64,000 nt of DNA from Chondrosia reniformis (GCA_947172415.1 OX359190.1:9114001-9178000); one strand, 5' to 3'. Shown: positions 47,601 to 59,229, counted from the first letter of the stretch. Translations and numbers: made by a program. Notes: generated from the letters alone by a model not told the origin.

Positions 47601-50600
47601 TAAATGACACACACACTAATATTATTGTTTATTAAGCATTAAATTAAATATAGAGTATATTCACTGTACCTCTTACTCTGTCATAAATGATTAAGGCTGG
47701 CTTCTGTAAGAGGGAATAAATAATACAAGTATATATATATATAGCCATGGAAGTCCTCTGATTCTTTACTTGTGGTTGTTCTATAACTGTGGAATGTCTG
47801 TCTTCAGTGATTTCTTCTGAGAAAGAATCAATCTCTTTATGTTCTGTTTTCTTTGCTAAAGGTACATTAAGTATATTATAGCATTATATACGTACATATA
47901 GGTATATTAAGCATACATATAGGTAGGTATATTAAGCATATTACAGGTACATTAGGCATACATATAGGTATATTAAGCACATTATAGGTACATTAAGCAT
48001 ATTATAGGTATATTAAGCATATTATAGGTACATTAAGCATATTATGTGAAAAACTACATTAATTCCCTTAGTGTATATGGATGTACATTAATTGCAATGT
48101 TTTGTTCCATATCAAAAGGAATACATACTTGTGCAGACATGAATTCAAAGACAAGTACCATCTTACCTTGTGACACTCCAGGTTGATACTGATTTCTATT
48201 CGAGGAACTGGACAGTGAGGTTACACCTGTGGCTACTGTACCAGATTCTATACAATTATTGTAAAGAATTGTACAAGTAGGAACAATTTGTGGTTAATAC
48301 AGTTGATGTTAAGCTACATCAAATGTCAACAGAATCAGTGGCATTTACATACTTCAAAGATAAAAGGGCCCTATACTATTAATGCTGTATATTATACGTT
48401 TTAGTATTTAGGTACATTTGTAGCCAAAAGATTCTACATATAATACAGATTATCTATTATTTCCTATCGTGTACATAGTGCCATAGATAATAATGTGAAT
48501 GCTATATTCAACATATTCATAGGGTCATAATCATGAATTTACTTAATTTCCATTTCTAATTGGTGCTCCCCATCTAACATTTGTCAAAGCACATTGTACC
48601 ATAAACATACCAAACTGATCTGAATACTTAAAGAAAACCTCTTCTTCAAATTCATATCTCTCAAGCTAAGAGTTGAGAATAACATTAATGTTTAAATTTA
48701 TACGTTTATAAACTCTAAAATACTACACATGTCACCATTGGTTGCATATCTGTTATATATAGTCTTCAAAATGAAGATTATACATAACAGATGAACTGTA
48801 TTAGTAAAGTGGAATACTGAGTTGACCTGAAACAGAGTGTCCAACTCAAAGAGCTTTTCACTGTATAAGTAACTTACATTAACATCATGGTCGGGCTTCT
48901 TCTTCATCCAAACGGACTGGCTTGGAAGAAGACCAGTTTTCTTCTGAGTACTAAGGCATTCAGCTGCCCTCTCATCAAGGAAAAGCATCAAATGATTTCC
49001 CTTAACACAGGATGGCCTTGTACACGGAACACCAATGGCTATCTCAGCCTTTTTTCCCAGGAACTGATCTCCAAAGAGTGTACGGCTGACTGTACAAATC
49101 CTCTCAACCATTTCCTTCTTAATCATAAAACACAGGTTATGTAGGCTAGTAGTTGTCATGGTGACAGGTTGATGAGGAGAAGAGTAATCATGAATCAATA
49201 GCTGGAGCTCAATACGATCCTCTCTCTGAATTAGGTAGATGGTGGATTGAACTTTCTTACTATAAAATCTCACTGTCATGCGATCAGATTTTTCAGGATA
49301 CTTGATCCATGTTTGAAGTGCAATATCCTTGCATTCTGATTTCTGCCTACTTGCCAAATCAACAACTAGCCTGTAAAAGACTCCAGTAGGCAAGCTGTAT
49401 CCTTCAATATCCTTAAATTCAGTATGATATTGAAAGGTGAAGGCCAAATTAGCCACTGATCCACTCTCTGGGAGGGTGCCAGTAAGATTCTTGCTAGGGA
49501 GGACAACGGGAATAAAGTAGCGATCTGATTGATCATCACCAGTAACCTTCGAGGCCAGTCCCACATGTTCCAGAACATTTAGAAGCCATAGTGGTGGAAT
49601 GCTAGGGTGAACTTTAAGCTGACAAAATAGTTTTTCAGAAATTCTTGCAGAAATTTGCCCTGTTTTTCTGAATAGAAACTCTTCATGTTGTATGCTACCA
49701 CTGGAACTGGGAAATTGGATGCTAAAAAGCTTGGAAATCTCTTTGTACAGAAAGGATGCATCTGAGCAAACCCATTGATCTTCAGGTTTAGTGGATTGAG
49801 TGTTAAAGTAGACATAAAACCCGAGGGAATGTAGCAAGCGAAGAAGAGCTTGGAATTGACTATCAGCATTGTCTGCTTGAACATATGAACAGTCAATGCA
49901 AAACTGTTTTAGATCTGAATATTGCCACATCTTTTTCTCAATATTGCGAGTGATTAGCTGTAGACAAAACCATAGCTTTGGAACCTCAATTTTAACACAG
50001 CTTTGTTTGTCAGAAATCCTGCTACGTAGCTCACTGAAAACTTTATTGCTGTGCTCAGTCTCACCTTCAAGCATATTGTCTACTAAAAAGAAAGCATTAC
50101 AGCTTTCATAAAGATTTTCAGGGTTTTCTTTAAATTGATTGTATGGCTTTTGAATATTTGCTTTCTCGGTGATGATGTCAATGTTATGTTGCAGTATTTC
50201 CTGTTTGGATGATGAGCATGCAAGTTTGCTCAAATTAGTTCCAACAAGGAATATTCTGGGTTTTGGATTTTCTCCTCCAAATAGTGCAAAATTACGATTA
50301 TACTTAAATGACATGGTGTGTGCAGCAGTGAGCGATTGCTGCATTACCTCCCAAGATGACTGGAAATTCTCTGTCTCTGGTTTGTCTTCATTTTGGCCAT
50401 CTTGACAGTATGTATTAATATACGGATCAGTCAGTTTGCGTGAGGCATTGAAGACATGTATGAAATTGCATGGGAAATCTATGAGCATGGGCAGTGAATC
50501 TTGAAAAGAGGGCTGTCCTCCAGTATCTAGGAGATAAATGAAAGTAACATTTTTCTCAAGGTCTATATCTTGCTCAGTTTCCCCGCTACCTTCCAGGAAA

Positions 50601-53600
50601 GCCTGACGTGCTTCATGTAATATTGAAAGAGGGTCTTTATGGGGAGTACCAGACGAAGTGGAGTCATTAGATCTAGGATCATTACCAATTAAGGAGTCAT
50701 CATGAGATAAGCTTAAACTGCTAGTAAATCTTGATTTAGGCCTATCTTCAAATAAATCTGTATTTTCTAGTGGCTTGGCTGTTTCTGAGCCATTAACAGA
50801 AGGTTGGAGGCCTGGATATTGCTTTGTTTTAATTTTAGCCTTAGAAATGATGCTCTTCATCACCACATTGTCAGCCTCTTGCCAGATAGTGCCTGAGGTC
50901 GTATATACTTCACTAAAGGACACTGGTACCAGCTCTTCCTGTATGGTAGCCACAGTAGGAGCTTCAAGCATCGAAGTACTCGTTTTAATGATTCGTGGCT
51001 TTCCATTAAGTAAGATATACTTTAATGAGGTTTTACCGACTCGAGGCGATCCAGTAAACATGCAACGAATTATCAGGACTACAATGAAACCTTGCTGTTC
51101 CTTGGCTTCCTGATACCATTGTGGAACCTGAAGATATAAATTAGTAGGGAAATGTGCATAATATTATATCATTTAAAGTACACATAAATATAATTGCAAT
51201 GACATACTGCTGGCTTCTTGGATGAATTCACTGACATATCAAGATCTTTCACTATCACCTCAGCAATATTCCCAAGATTAGCATAATGGAGCATGTGCAC
51301 AAGCAGACGTTTTGCATCATTATTTGATAATTTTGGAAACCTTATCTGCTTGCAAAAGTCAAGCAGTTGCTGATCCAGACTGGATGGATTCCTTGCTCTG
51401 ATTGCCTTCACTTCACTTTCTGTAAATCCCAGTCTAATTGCAAATTGAGCCCAGGATACACCCAAGTGGACTGTAAGACTCTTCCACAAAGGATTGCCAC
51501 ATTCATAAGAAATGAACACTACATAATATTATATTATAAAGAGTAATTGGCAAGTATATACTCAAATCATTCACACACAAAAATTAATAATAATAAACTT
51601 ACTAGGATGTGGATTCGATTTGTGGAAAGCTGTTCTACATAGCTTTGGTCCTGATTCCACTACTTTACAAGTGACTGTAAACAAGCTCATTTCTGTAATG
51701 GCTTCTCTAATTAGTTTCATAATAGAAGCCTTCTTTATTTCTTGCTTGTCTTGTCCTGCTACACAAATCTGTGCCAGATCTTGCTGATTGACTTGAAGTT
51801 TCTTAGCTAATTCTTCATACTCCCTTATTGAAACTTCAGGAGTTAAAATACATTTTTCAATGAAAGAGAAAGCGCTTTCACCTACAGAGAATAATTATCA
51901 AACTGTAACATGTTATATCAACTTTTGACTCAGAAAACACATCAGTTACAAAATAATGTTCTATCACACTGTGAAAAAGTCATCAGGAATTCAGCACTTT
52001 TCCTGTGGGGGTAAATGGGTGTTTTTATTTACTAGGTCACCATGAATCACAAGATGTGGTTCATCTTTTGAGTATCTAAAGACACAAGGGAGATCCCCAG
52101 GGTTGAAATGTCCAACTTCTCAAAAACCAAACTGCCTCTTGAGATGCTCAAAAGACTAAAGATGAATCATCTCAAAGATATATTTGACTAAGTTAGAAGA
52201 ATTCCCCATTATCTAATTGCAGGCAAGCTGCAGCTGGTTAATTGTACATCATCCAGTAATAGACAAACCACAACTGTTACAGTATATTGAAACCAACAAT
52301 CATGAAGGAAGAAGTAATAGGGTTGTGAATCACATCTCTTGGGATACAGTATATGTAACTTTAAGTATACAGTAAGTGTCACAATACTAAACACAGGTCT
52401 AAATATTTCTAAGCTACAACATCATCTCAGGTGGCAATAGGCATTTGTGACTTATTCATATGAAATCCTGCCACACCTACCATTAATCCATTGTGGATCA
52501 GATTCTACTGCTGTAGCAACATCATAGAGACTACAAATATGAAGGATGCTAATAATTAATCCTTTAAGTTTAATCTTGTCTTTAGTTGGAAATCTGATCC
52601 CTTTACGAAACTGGTCAAGTTTGTCATGAAGTAAAGAGCAATTGTGTTCAATTTCCTCTACTTCAGTCTTGGTAAAGCCAAGATACTCAGCAATTATCTT
52701 CCAGCTCGTTCCAAGGTGCCTGGATAACACTTTCCATACAGGATCTTCAACATCAAGAACCTGGAATTCTATAAAAATAGGTTATTATGGTGATTATAGT
52801 ATTACTACAAATATTCTAACAAAACAAAATGCTCAGACCTGTTAAAGTGGAAGAAGAAGTGTGAAATGCTCCTTTGCATAATTCTGGTCCACACTTTAGT
52901 ATAATGTGGAAGATCTCATACAAATCCATTTTACACTCTTCATTCTTCAAGGATTTCTCTATCAGGGCTATTGCAGTGCTCCTCAATGTATCTGGTTCTT
53001 CAATGTACTCAGCATTCTCTAAGGCACTTCTGTAGTCAACTTTGATAAGTTGTGAAGCTATGAGGACCACTTTGCTTACAGGAACAGTGTCAGTGAGAAC
53101 ACAGTGCTTTAGAAATCTAAAAGTGTTCTCACCTGTATATGTACATATACAGCAGAAAGCAATCACTAACCACACCATACACGTATCTAAGCATGTATAT
53201 ATATATTCATGTATTCATGGGTATGTAGAAGGATAATTAAAGGAGACAAAGTTATATAATAACCTTTGCTTGTTTGATTTGGAATACTCTGCTGTGGGGA
53301 TCCGGGTACTACTGTACTCTGCTGTGGGGATCCGGGTACTACTGTACTCTGCTGTGGGGATCCGGGTATTACTGTACTCTGCTGTGGGGATCCAGGTACT
53401 ACTGTACTCTCTTGAAAGAATTTCAGTGCTGATGTGCTTGGCTGAGGGAATCTGGTTCCTGAGGTACTTTGTTGTGGAGCTGTAAGTATTGTGTGTGTCA
53501 ACTTAATCTGTTTTGATTTTCTATCAAATGAGATTTTGGGTAGTGATTTACTGTTCTCTGAAGTTTCAGGTCCTGAAATTGAATTATGTAAGGCACATGA

Positions 53601-54290
53601 AATCAAAAATACTGTTTAATTATAAATAACAAAATTTTCAGAATGCCCATAGATATATATGCAATACACTTACTGAGGGTTGAGCATTGACTTGAAGATG
53701 TTGTAAGAGGAATATCTTTGTCATAAAAACCTTGTATATCTGATGTAGAGTAGGTTTGCTGTACACTTGGCGGGATAGGTACATGGTTAGATTGATGGGC
53801 TCCTGGATTGTGAATTTTAATCTGCTCAGCAACTAAAGAAAAGAGGAACAATTTCCTTAAACGTGTTATTATCACAAGGTGCATTAAAACAGCCATACCA
53901 CAGTTATCATATGTACTACAACACTTGTAACACTTTGGTGTATATGTATTCATATTATAGTATGTATATACTAACTTTTGATTAACTTGTCAGCTATTGC
54001 ATCATGCCTTTCTAAGCCATGTATTTTGGCTGACAATTTAAGTGCTTTGTAAATAGCATTCATAGTGGAAGCAGGCTTTCGCTCAACAGCACTTGATATT
54101 GGTATGCTAAGAGCAATAAGAGACCCTGCAGAGTCTATGGAAGAAATCTCAGAAGCATCAAAGAGCTTATTAAATTCTCCCAGACCTTGTAATTGCATCT
54201 TGAATTTAGTTGAATCTATGGTTTGTAAAACATTTAATTCGTCCAGTCTTTGCCATACTTGTTTGTAGTCAATAGAAGAGCCATAAATAT
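44683..54290 (-). CDS. Gene D: ROCO GTPase with N, M-Death x2, ZU5 and Death
   Basis: Exons in order: domain N 54290-53976; linkers about 53831-53678 and 53574-53271; M1 53132-52839; Death1 52768-52481; M2 51881-51603; Death2 51518-51208; ROC-COR 51127-48878 (one 2.25-kb exon); 48665-48611; 48247-48167; 47855-47770; 47705-47670; ZU5-like 47550-46994; 46913-46764; about 46612-46411; about 46092-45990; about 45393-45302; Death3 about 44970-44683. Phases agree at all junctions checked, so this is one gene of roughly 1,900-2,000 residues plus an unfound first exon. ROC motifs: P-loop GSPRVGKTS and switch II LDTGGQPSF; the guanine site is TNLSK instead of NKxD. ROCO proteins are regulatory GTPases. 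ZU5 next to Death is known from UNC5, PIDD and ankyrins. The product probably links GTP state to death-fold assembly (inferred). Confidence 0.85.
45417..45739. mobile_element. TA-flanked MITE, copy 2 (CCATAGGATGGG ends)
   Basis: Same family as 26137-26468 but inverted relative to it. Terminal repeats CCATAGGATGGGTTTTAA, TA on both sides. It lies in a gene D intron between the Ser-rich linker exons. Confidence 0.85.
45830..45952. mobile_element. Foldback element, AATCACTGGAACRTATTA ends
   Basis: AATCACTGGAACGTATTATACC at the left has its near reverse complement GTGTAATATGTTCCAGTGATT at the right. It sits next to a GGGAGTAATTGCACTGAG sequence also present near 1293. It is in the same gene D intron as the MITE at 45417. 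Confidence 0.7.
47880..48045. repeat. Short tandem repeat (TTAAGCATATTATAGGTACA)
   Basis: About eight imperfect copies of a 20-bp AT-rich unit in a gene D intron, right before the 47855 exon in sense direction. Confidence 0.8.
52040..52185. repeat. Divergent copy of the CTAGACGCTCCC-type element
   Basis: Contains inverted arms (TTTGAGTATCTAAAG against CTCAAAAGACTAAAG) and the core CCCCAGGGTTGAAATGTCC. Same layout as 56636-56785 but strongly diverged. In the gene D intron between Death1 and M2. Confidence 0.5.
53281..53405 (-). repeat. 30-bp coding repeat in gene D linker
   Basis: Four copies of a 30-bp unit encode the 10-residue repeat GSPQQSTVVP. It lies between domain N and the first M-Death pair. 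The unit is a multiple of 3, so expansion keeps the frame. Confidence 0.9.
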
Positions 54291-54299
54291 CTATCAAAT

Positions 54300-55588
54300 A
54301 AAGTAGAGCAGATAGTCAATTTCTAAAAATTGTCTATATTTCATGGAACATAATAACTTTTACAACTAAGCAAATAACAGGGTGAGATTGTGAAACTATA
54401 GATACAATATTGTTATTGTGTCAAAGTAACCACATCTATATACAAATAGAATATGTATGGTCATTTATAGGCTGGATAAAGCCATTTCTTTTTACGGAAA
54501 GAAACCCGGCTTATACGTGTACAACTATTAACGTTTTTAAAGGCTGAAAAGTGCCGATGAACTGCATACGACTTGAGGTGAAAAATGTGGGTATTGCAAG
54601 TACAACACATCACTATATATGTTTCTATAAACACATGGAGTATCTTACCTTTCAACTCTATGAAAACGTTGGCAATACCAGCCTACAATTGTACGATAAA
54701 AGCAAAATTATTATGCCTCCGAATGCTGATATAATAGACTAACTCGAATTCTAATCAATAGGTACATACCATAATATTAATGTTGACACCAGAATCTTAG
54801 AATATATACTCTTATATCTAGAGAATTATCTCAGAGCTGACTTGTCCAACTTTAAATCCATATTTAGATACTATTTGTGGTATATCAATGAATACATTTA
54901 GCTGCGTTCACGCCCATAGATCATACGTAAATGTACGAGGAAACTTAACACATGCAGGTACCATTGCCCTACTTCACTACAGGGTAAACATGTAACATCT
55001 TACGAATCATTTATGTCCACTTCACTTCTCTCTCTCTCCTCTATATACCTATGCTATCGCTCCATCTCCTCTTTATCACTGCAGGCTTCTCCCTCCACAG
55101 TTAAAACCTGAAATTATGTATTACCAAGCAAGCAATTAGTTTCTGAGTCTCTATGCATTTAATGGTGATTTTGATATTTTTAAGAATTTCTATTGAACTT
55201 AACAGGGTTCACCTGTCAATCTTTTTAGCTGCCCATACAAACATGTCTCTGATAGGGGGTTTAACATGAAACTTATATTGGTTAAACTAATGGACTATTA
55301 TGTAGCTATAAGTGTCAAACTGTATAATTTGGTGATCAGAAAGGTAAAGAAACATTGTTTTCCCTCATGTAGGAAGGAGGAGACCTCTGATGAAGAGTTG
55401 GCATTGGTTCATATGGTATGTAAGTAACTAATAAAAAAATACAGCAAAGCAGTCACTTACAATTGTGACAATTGAATTTTATGGATGGTAATGTATAAAT
55501 GTATGCTGTAGTTTGTGAATATAAAGAATTCCACTGCTGTATCTATAGTGATATATACGTATCTCTGAGGTTGTGCATCAGCTGCAGA
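54300..55588. other. Interval between gene D and Vti1, no firm exon
   Basis: Should contain the gene D first exon and promoter and the Vti1 3' UTR. Dinucleotide and AT-rich runs (e.g. TCTCTCTCTC near 55028). I could not place the gene D start. Confidence 0.4.
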
Positions 55589-57988
55589 TCAACTGCCTTC
55601 ATTGGACTGCTTTATCTTGACAGCTGCAAATATCACCAAGGCAATGATGACCAGGATCACCAGTATACCAACTATGAGGAATATCTTGTGTTGCATTATC
55701 CTACATACATACACAGACATCATGAACATGCACTCATGACCACATGAACATACAGTCATGACCACATGAACATGCACTCATGACCACATGAACATACAGT
55801 CATGACCACATGAACATACACTCATGACCACATGTTGTCAGGGTTTGGAAAATATCACAAAGTGGACAACCTATGTAGTTCAAAAGTACGTATGTTTGTG
55901 TTCTATTAAAAATTCCTTGCCTAATCATATTGAAAGGGTGTACTATACCTTTTCTTTATTCTTGTTACTATTCGTCCACTTTTAGTTATATCTTCATTTG
56001 TATCTCTTAACTACACAAATACACAAAACTAGATGAATTATAGGATGTGAGTTAATGTGAGCAGGCTACATCTCTTTAGAGCTTAAAATCAGTTTATAAC
56101 AAAAATATACAATATAATATAGATGAGGACTATTTATGTGTGTAATACAAAACTTGAAATATGAGAAATATTATGTACATTGATTCCAGCCTAAATTGTG
56201 TTTATTAGATAATTAAAATAAGTGGACTGCAGCTGGTATAAAATAAACGTGAATTCATCTCTAAATATATTTCTAAATTTTCCTCATTAAAATAAACATG
56301 GCTGACCCTTCTCTGTGATCGCTGTATCTTCTCCCTGTCTCTCTGCAGGTCATCCATCACTTCCATGCCGATCCGTTCTGACTCTATTGTGATCTTGTGA
56401 CTCTCCTCAATCATATCACCTGTCCTCCTCAGACGATCATTGTTGCCTAGCAACTGTTCCCTCTAATACACATACAGTAAGGAAACCAAAATACATGTAC
56501 TTAGCGAACATAACGAAAACACTTATTACATAAATACATACATATATATGTGTATTACATACTACACAAGATTTAGAACTTATGTACATGTATGCATATA
56601 ATAGAATAAGGATTTCTTCTAACTGTGTTGAACTTATCTTTGGAAAGGTCATCTTTCGACTTTGGGAGCGTCTAGAGATGCAGTTTTTTGATTCTTCTTT
56701 TTCACCAAATGTTTCAACCCTGGGGGCCTTCTTCAGTGAGTCTCTAGACGCTCCCAAAGTCGAAAGATGACCCTTTCCAAAGATGTATGCATATATGCAC
56801 ATATCAACAAAAACAGTGTAGAGAATTAAGCCTTTTGTAATAAGAATACTAGAGACCTTCTGGTAAGTCAATGTTAACTAATTGAAGCTCCTATTCATTT
56901 CCAAAAGTGCATTAAATTAATTATAATTTTGAACTTCTACTTATTTAAAGGGCAAATGTTTCATAGTAATTATGACTAAACAAATGTGCAAGCTTTCCTC
57001 CAAACTGTGTACGTAGAGTCCTTTTAAGAGAAATATCGTTATTTAAGAGCAGCTAGGTTCTCAATCACACATTCCTACATATGTATATGAATTATGCTGC
57101 TGACACCCTCATTGCCATGGTAACCATATACGTACATGCATACAGCTAGTTTACCTGTTCGTTGCTAGCTCTGGATCCTTCCAACCCAAAGAGCTCTTTC
57201 CTGTTTGCCTCATTATCCACCTGCAGCTTCTTATCTTTCTAAAGTACACAGGCAGCATACAAGTGATTACGCAATCAATATTCCAAATATGGACAATGAT
57301 CTGTGTACGATGCTATAAAATGGATGCTCATAAGAAATAGTTTTTTGTATCTCTATTCTTACAAAGTCTCTCTGTAGTCTTGCTAATTCATTCTTGTACG
57401 ATTTCACTCTGGAAGACATCTTGCCCTTCAAAGTTGGATCCATGTCAGTCACTTCCAGTTCCATTTGTTCCAACTAAATTCAGAATGAAATCATAGATTA
57501 TTTGGATGATATCATGATTAACTAGAAACACTTTGTCATATTATGAATAATTAAAGGGTTTAACCACTTACCTGTTCCCTTGCTTCATCAAGGTTGCCCT
57601 CAATTAGTCTAATTTCTGTATTTCTGTCATCTGCAATACACCATCCAATGTATACATTATTAATCATACTTTATGTACGTATGTGGCAATTACAATTACA
57701 TGGCTACCTTATAATTGTGTGTATATAAAAATACTGTCTCAGTCATAATTAGAAGATCTCATTTATAAATATTTCAAAACTGTATCACATAGCTTATAAA
57801 GGAAACGCAAGAAAATAAGAAACTTCTAAACACACAACATTTATTACTCAGCGCATGGGATAGAAAAGAGTTTAACTGGAGAGATCGTACCCACCTCCAG
57901 ATAGTTTGGGGATTTTACCGATCCGACTGGTAACTTCGGCTGTGATCTGCCCGAATTGTTGTTCGCAACTCTCGAATACGGAAGACAT
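55589..57988 (-). CDS. Vti1 family Qb-SNARE
   Basis: Seven exons in phase (57988-57895, 57630-57572, 57473-57363, 57238-57155, 56462-56307, 56010-55949, 55700-55589) give 225 residues, matching the Vti1a length. The N-terminal three-helix domain starts MSSVFESCEQQFGQITAE, close to animal Vti1a. The SNARE helix (about residues 130-190) includes IGMEVMDDLQRDREKIQRS. The position that aligns with the zero layer seems to be Asp (LQRDREK), as in animal Vti1a (LSHDREK). The C-terminal anchor is IFLIVGILVILVIIALVIF followed by a short basic tail. It works in Golgi/endosome membrane fusion. The ATG at 57988 is chosen because it starts the conserved domain. Head to head with eL34, 142 bp apart. Confidence 0.95.
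55725..55835. repeat. 21-22 bp tandem repeat (ACATGAACATGCACTCATGACC)
   Basis: About five alternating units (CATACAGTCATGACC and CATGCACTCATGACC types) in the last Vti1 intron, ending about 30 nt before the 3' splice site of the membrane-anchor exon. Confidence 0.9.
56636..56785. mobile_element. Inverted-repeat MITE, CTTTGGAAAGG ends
   Basis: Arms of about 45 bp: TCTTTGGAAAGGTCATC... at left and ...GATGACCCTTTCCAAAGA at right, nearly perfect. The centre has AATGTTTCAACCCTGGGGG and CCTTCTTCAGTGAGTC, which is the reverse complement of TGAAGAAGG..CCCAGGGTTGAAACATT. A half copy is at 39225-39330 and a diverged one near 52040-52185. It lies in a Vti1 intron. Confidence 0.85.
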
Positions 57989-58130
57989 TTTCTTCTCATT
58001 AGGGAAGTTCCCGTTCTGAATCATATTTATTATGCGTTTATGCGCTTCCGTGACCAATTTTCGTGCGCATGCTCGGCAGCTCATTGGCACTCCTCATTGG
58101 GTCGTAGACCTCGTGGTGGAATTGTAAAAT
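57989..58130. promoter_or_regulatory. Divergent promoter of Vti1 and eL34
   Basis: The two start codons are 142 bp apart in opposite directions. Two ATTGG (inverted CCAAT) motifs lie at about 58083 and 58096 and no TATA box is visible. A shared bidirectional promoter for two housekeeping genes is likely. Confidence 0.6.
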
Positions 58131-59058
58131 ATGGCGGACAAGAGATTGACATACAGGAGACGGCTACCTTATAACACCAAATCGAACAGAACGCGAGTGT
58201 AAGTAATCCGTCAATGGCAAATTTTAGGTTTCGGTGATTCGTCTTGGAGAATATATTTTATTGTTTTGTTGTTAGTTCAAAGACTCCCGGAGGTCGGTTA
58301 GTATATCTGTACCCGAAGAAACCCGCAAAGGCTCCCGCTTGCGGAGAATGCAAGTCAAAGTTAAGAGGAGTGAGGTCTAAATGTAAAAATGACTTGAATC
58401 CGCTTGTTAAGACTACCATCTTTGGTGCTTGTTATACCATATAGGCAGCTCAATTTATGTCTTACATCAGCTTGTTATTAGTTTGTCTCGTTTCCATAGC
58501 TACCGATCCGCAGACCTAAAGCTTTGAGAAGACTGTCAAAGACAAGTAGAAGAATCAACAGGGCTTACGGTGGCCATCTTTGTTCACACTGTCTAAGAGA
58601 TAGGTGAGGTGTGGGAGACTTTACTTCATTGATAGTACATGTACAGTTGAGAGAAATGTTCTGTAATGGATTCTTGTTTAATATGATGCAATCAAGCCAT
58701 ATTATTGCGCAATTACTGCTTTAGAGTATAAGCCTTGGACTGTTTATGTGGACAGTCAAATTACTCAGATAGCCAATGGTATATGAATATGATTGATAGT
58801 TGATGAGTGTGTTGTATTGTTACTTCCTGTAATTTGCTACTTCCTGTAATTTTCTACTGTTCCAGGTAGTGCCTTACAATGTTATCATTATACTTGGGAA
58901 CTAGTTGAGTATATTAATTTCAGCTACATTATTATTCTCTCATCTGAAAGTGTCCTTTCTTGCACTGTAGAATTTTGAGAGCATTTTTGACTGAAGAACA
59001 TAAAATGGTGAAGAAGGCATTCAAACAACAAGAGTTAGCTGCAAAGGCAAAGAAATGA
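58131..59058 (+). CDS. RPL34: 60S ribosomal protein L34 (eL34)
   Basis: Four exons (58131-58198, 58276-58374, 58514-58603, 58971-59058) give 114 residues, against about 117 in human. It starts [19 protein letters not shown], with RLTYRRR.PYNT typical of eL34. The zinc site is [13 protein letters not shown] with [10 protein letters not shown] further on, so all four Cys are present. [18 protein letters not shown] matches the conserved core. The C-terminal helix is basic ([15 protein letters not shown]). Structural component of the large ribosomal subunit. Divergent with Vti1, and USO1 starts 170 bp downstream on the same strand. Confidence 0.97.
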
Positions 59059-59229
59059 CACCTTTTTTGTGAATCTATCTTTTTGTTTATTGTCCATTCA
59101 TCTCAAGTAATTATGAAATTTTGAATTAGTCCGATAATGCAAGTATATTACAAAGAGTGCTTAATGTATGACTATTTTACAGAAAGCGTTACTTAACGTT
59201 ACTTTGCGTGTTCAGTGTGGTCGATCGAA

